Source: Bacteroidales bacterium UBA1757
GTDB taxonomy: Bacteria; Bacteroidota; Bacteroidia; Bacteroidales; UBA1402
Assembly: GCA_002315625.1 (NCBI GenBank)
Contig: DCHH01000055.1
Coordinates: forward strand, 1-24,133
Reading direction: 5' to 3'
DNA length: 24,133 nucleotides
Part shown: one piece after another, positions 21,829-24,133 of the stretch
How the letters are laid out: each line of letters begins with the position of its first letter
How positions within the stretch are numbered: the stretch's first letter is position 1
Notes under the pieces: generated by a model
What the model saw: the letters and a program-made list of their open reading frames with translations, nothing else
What the model was told of the DNA's origin: nothing
The model's database searches: none
Made by a program: the position numbers and the translations under genes

Positions 21829-24133
21829 TTATTTCACAAGTACCTTCTGGCCGTTAATAATGTAGATGCCAGGACGGTTCGCATTGTTAACCTTGCGGCC
21901 GTCAAGGGAGTAGATGTTGTTTTCAGAGGGCGCTTCAGAAAGCTGATAATCAATGATACCCGTCATGTTGTCCTCACCTTCAACACGGATTTCGATAGGA
22001 CGAGAATAAGCCTTGGGAACCTTGTCATAGCGGCTCTTGATTTCCATATACCAGCGGTTGGGCTTGAGCATGGTGTCAGTGTCGTAGTAACTGAAAGTAC
22101 CGTCAGCATTGAGGGTGTAGAGACCGTTGATGTTCGTCTGCTGATAAACACCTCGCAGAATGTATTCGTCCTGGGTCGTTCTGCAGTCCACAGTACCCTC
22201 TTCAGCTGCATAGACGGTGCAGTCTTCCTGAAGAATGATGAGTTTGCCAGCGGACTTTGCTCTCACGAAATATGGCATGTTGCCAAGGAGCGTTTCGCCC
22301 TCTACGACCTTACTGAGAACCATTACGAGAGCATCGTCATCGTTAATGATGCCATTACCGTCACAGTCACGGTAACTTACCATATAGAGTTTTGCAAAAT
22401 CGTAGCCTGCCAGCAACGAACTGGTGACATCAATATCGAAAGGAACATAGAGGCACTGCCAGTTACCTGCAGTCCTGTAGGAGAAGCTGCGGGAATAGCG
22501 GACTTTGGGAACTTCGACATCTTCAGCAAGTTCGAAGGCCTTGCCGTCCAAAACCTCGATGCATGATGTGGATAAGAAATCATAGAAATTTCTCCAAACA
22601 GGGGCATTGCGGTATAAGTCTTCAAATTCGACAGGAACACGGAGAACAGCGGTGGAGGAAATGCCTTCGAAAATACCCATGCTCTCCGTCAGTTCTACAG
22701 GAACAAGGTTGTAGCAGGTAACGCTTTCAAGACTGGAGCAATAAAGGAAGGCGCGAACACCGTAAGTTACAACGCTAGCGGGAAGAACAATGCTCTGGAG
22801 TGACGAGCAGAAACCGAAGGCTTCCATCATAATGCCTTCAAGATTTGATGTAGGCAAATTCACTTCACTGAGTGAAGAACAAGAACGGAAACAATAGGCT
22901 GGGATCGATGATGCTTCAATAATATTAATGGAGGTCAACTGACTACAATCTCTGAAAGCAGATGCTCCCGGATTCTTGATTCCACCTTCAACAGTTTTCA
23001 GTGATGAAAGACCTTGGAAGGCTTTCATACCGATGGTTGGAGCACCCATGAAAGTCAGCATTGTCAACGGATGCGAACCGCTCTCCTTGCAGAAAGCGCA
23101 ATTGCCAACGGACTGAACGGCCGTTCCAAAGGTCAGATGAGTGATGTTGGGGAAAACGTGAGAAAGATTGCTTGACGCAGTCCAATCTTTAGAGGCAAAG
23201 GCATTGTTTTCAATGATGACATGCTTCCATGCATTGCAGCCCTCGAAGGTGTGGGTAGCAAATTGGAAATCGGCTCCTAAGATGCGCAAGGTCTTTAACG
23301 GACTGCCATAGAAAGCGTAGTCCTTGACACTGGTGATGGCCTCTCCCAAAGTGAGGGTCTCAACATAGGGGAATTCCTTGGCTACGTTGCTGGTTGCAGA
23401 CCAGGACTTTGAAGGATTGATGACATCATTACTATCAATGGTCACATCCTTCAAACTCGTACAATTCTTGAAGACATCATTTTCAAAAATAGAGATAGCC
23501 GCAGGAATATGAATGGCTTGCAAACTGGTACAGTTGGCAAAGCATTGTGCATCCAGTGCTGCGGTATTTGCGGGGATTTCAATGGTCTTAAGGGCGGTAC
23601 AACCGTCAAAAGCATGATCAACGATGACCACCAGATTAGCAGGTAGGGAGACGGTAGTCAGTGCAGTACAGCCCATGAAAGCTGAGTTATCAATGACGGT
23701 GTCGTCGGTGATGGTTACGACAGAAATGGCAGTGTTGGCAAAGGCATAACTGCCCACACCCTTTACGTTACCATTGATTTGTGAAAGATGAGTGTTTTGG
23801 AAAGCATTATTTCCCACCTCGGTCACTCCCTGGAAAGTGACGCTCTCAAGGGGATAATTGACATCATTTACAATATTAAATGCATCTGAGCCGACCTTTG
23901 TTACCTGCGGACCGAAGGTGACCTCTTTAAGGTTGGGGAAAATCGTGGCAAGGGTGTTTTCTTCTCCCACAATGGTGTAAGCCCTTGCAGGATTTGCCAC
24001 GCCGTCGCCTAAAATGGTCAGTTGCTGGACATTGCTGCCTTGGAATGCAGCACTGCCAAGATTGGTGACAGATGCAGGCAGTGTAACTGACTTGAGAAGT
24101 GGACAACTATTGTTTGTGGCACACGTTGATAAT
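21829..24133 (-). CDS. BspA-like leucine-rich-repeat (LRR_5) surface protein, N-terminus outside the window
   Basis: The minus-strand frame is open to the window edge with no stop, so the GTG at 24000 is not a real start; about 767 residues are visible. Numbered from that GTG, residues 16-440 are LRR_5 repeats of the BspA/Treponema type (AFxxCxxLxxIxLPxxVxxIG), often 23 residues long. After the repeats a non-LRR region (about 480-680) contains a calcium-loop-like DCDGNGIINDDDA at 545-557. The last 30 residues (IYSLDGRKV, then GIYIINGQKVLVK) match the type IX secretion C-terminal sorting signal of Prevotella surface proteins. BspA-type proteins bind host or matrix proteins; the ligand here is unknown. 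It is followed closely by the FISUMP protein. Confidence 0.85.
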   Translation of the reverse strand, partial: LSTCATNNSCPLLKSVTLPASVTNLGSAAFQGSNVQQLTILGDGVANPARAYTIVGEENTLATIFPNLKEVTFGPQVTKVGSDAFNIVNDVNYPLESVTFQGVTEVGNNAFQNTHLSQINGNVKGVGSYAFANTAISVVTITDDTVIDNSAFMGCTALTTVSLPANLVVIVDHAFDGCTALKTIEIPANTAALDAQCFANCTSLQAIHIPAAISIFENDVFKNCTSLKDVTIDSNDVINPSKSWSATSNVAKEFPYVETLTLGEAITSVKDYAFYGSPLKTLRILGADFQFATHTFEGCNAWKHVIIENNAFASKDWTASSNLSHVFPNITHLTFGTAVQSVGNCAFCKESGSHPLTMLTFMGAPTIGMKAFQGLSSLKTVEGGIKNPGASAFRDCSQLTSINIIEASSIPAYCFRSCSSLSEVNLPTSNLEGIMMEAFGFCSSLQSIVLPASVVTYGVRAFLYCSSLESVTCYNLVPVELTESMGIFEGISSTAVLRVPVEFEDLYRNAPVWRNFYDFLSTSCIEVLDGKAFELAEDVEVPKVRYSRSFSYRTAGNWQCLYVPFDIDVTSSLLAGYDFAKLYMVSYRDCDGNGIINDDDALVMVLSKVVEGETLLGNMPYFVRAKSAGKLIILQEDCTVYAAEEGTVDCRTTQDEYILRGVYQQTNINGLYTLNADGTFSYYDTDTMLKPNRWYMEIKSRYDKVPKAYSRPIEIRVEGEDNMTGIIDYQLSEAPSENNIYSLDGRKVNNANRPGIYIINGQKVLVK

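Noticed and set aside
23998..24000. GTG as the start of the LRR protein
   Set aside because: The frame continues without a stop to the window edge and the upstream residues continue the LRR pattern (LKSVTLPASVTNLGSAAF).
1..24133. CRISPR array, tRNA, rRNA, insertion sequence or phage genes
   Set aside because: I saw no regularly spaced repeats, no cloverleaf-like segment and no transposase or integrase motif; small RNAs cannot be excluded by eye.

Overview
The window looks like chromosomal DNA from a Bacteroidetes bacterium, most like Prevotella or a related Prevotellaceae genus. The evidence is: -7 elements of the TAnnTTTGC type upstream of three genes, start sites without clear Shine-Dalgarno sequences, an outer-membrane DUF5686 protein, a BspA-like leucine-rich-repeat protein and a FISUMP-type surface protein, and an arginine operon built around N-succinylornithine carbamoyltransferase instead of ordinary ornithine carbamoyltransferase. 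No rRNA, tRNA, CRISPR array, transposase or phage gene was seen.

Region 1 (1-7028, + strand) is the downstream end of a lipid or polyene type biosynthetic cluster. It holds the C-terminus of a lysophospholipid-type acyltransferase, a phytoene-dehydrogenase-like FAD oxidoreductase, a secreted alpha/beta hydrolase, an MMPL/RND-type exporter with a degenerate methyltransferase-like tail, an acyl carrier protein and an adenylate-forming ligase. The genes overlap or are separated by less than 50 bp. This set matches what is known of aryl polyene and flexirubin (dialkylresorcinol) loci: a ligase primes an acyl unit onto an ACP, redox enzymes and an acyltransferase finish the product, and an MMPL pump moves it outwards. 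Ketosynthases, if present, lie upstream of the window. A DUF5686 outer-membrane protein (7092-9623) follows after a weak hairpin.

Region 2 (9769-17949, + strand) is a compact, apparently complete arginine operon: GNAT acyltransferase, argG, argC, argD, argF', argB, argE, argH. It has one obvious promoter, preceded by TGCATA-type repeats that could be ARG boxes. ArgF' carries Ser at the position that sets acetyl versus succinyl specificity, which favours N-succinylated intermediates. The inferred order is Glu, N-succinyl-Glu, phosphate, semialdehyde, N-succinylornithine, N-succinylcitrulline, citrulline, argininosuccinate, Arg. Several junctions carry short A/T-rich ATAAACC-type repeats, and one forms the C-terminus of ArgE.

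Region 3 (about 17950-24133) holds envelope or secreted proteins: a predicted secreted HAF/propeller-like protein with a Tyr-rich acidic insert, an orphan lipoprotein, and, convergent on the minus strand, a FISUMP-domain protein downstream of a large LRR_5/BspA-like protein whose N-terminus runs off the window. Two strong hairpin terminators separate these units. Several listed starts are corrected relative to the longest open frames (argG, argD, argF', argB), and the LRR protein is open to the window edge.
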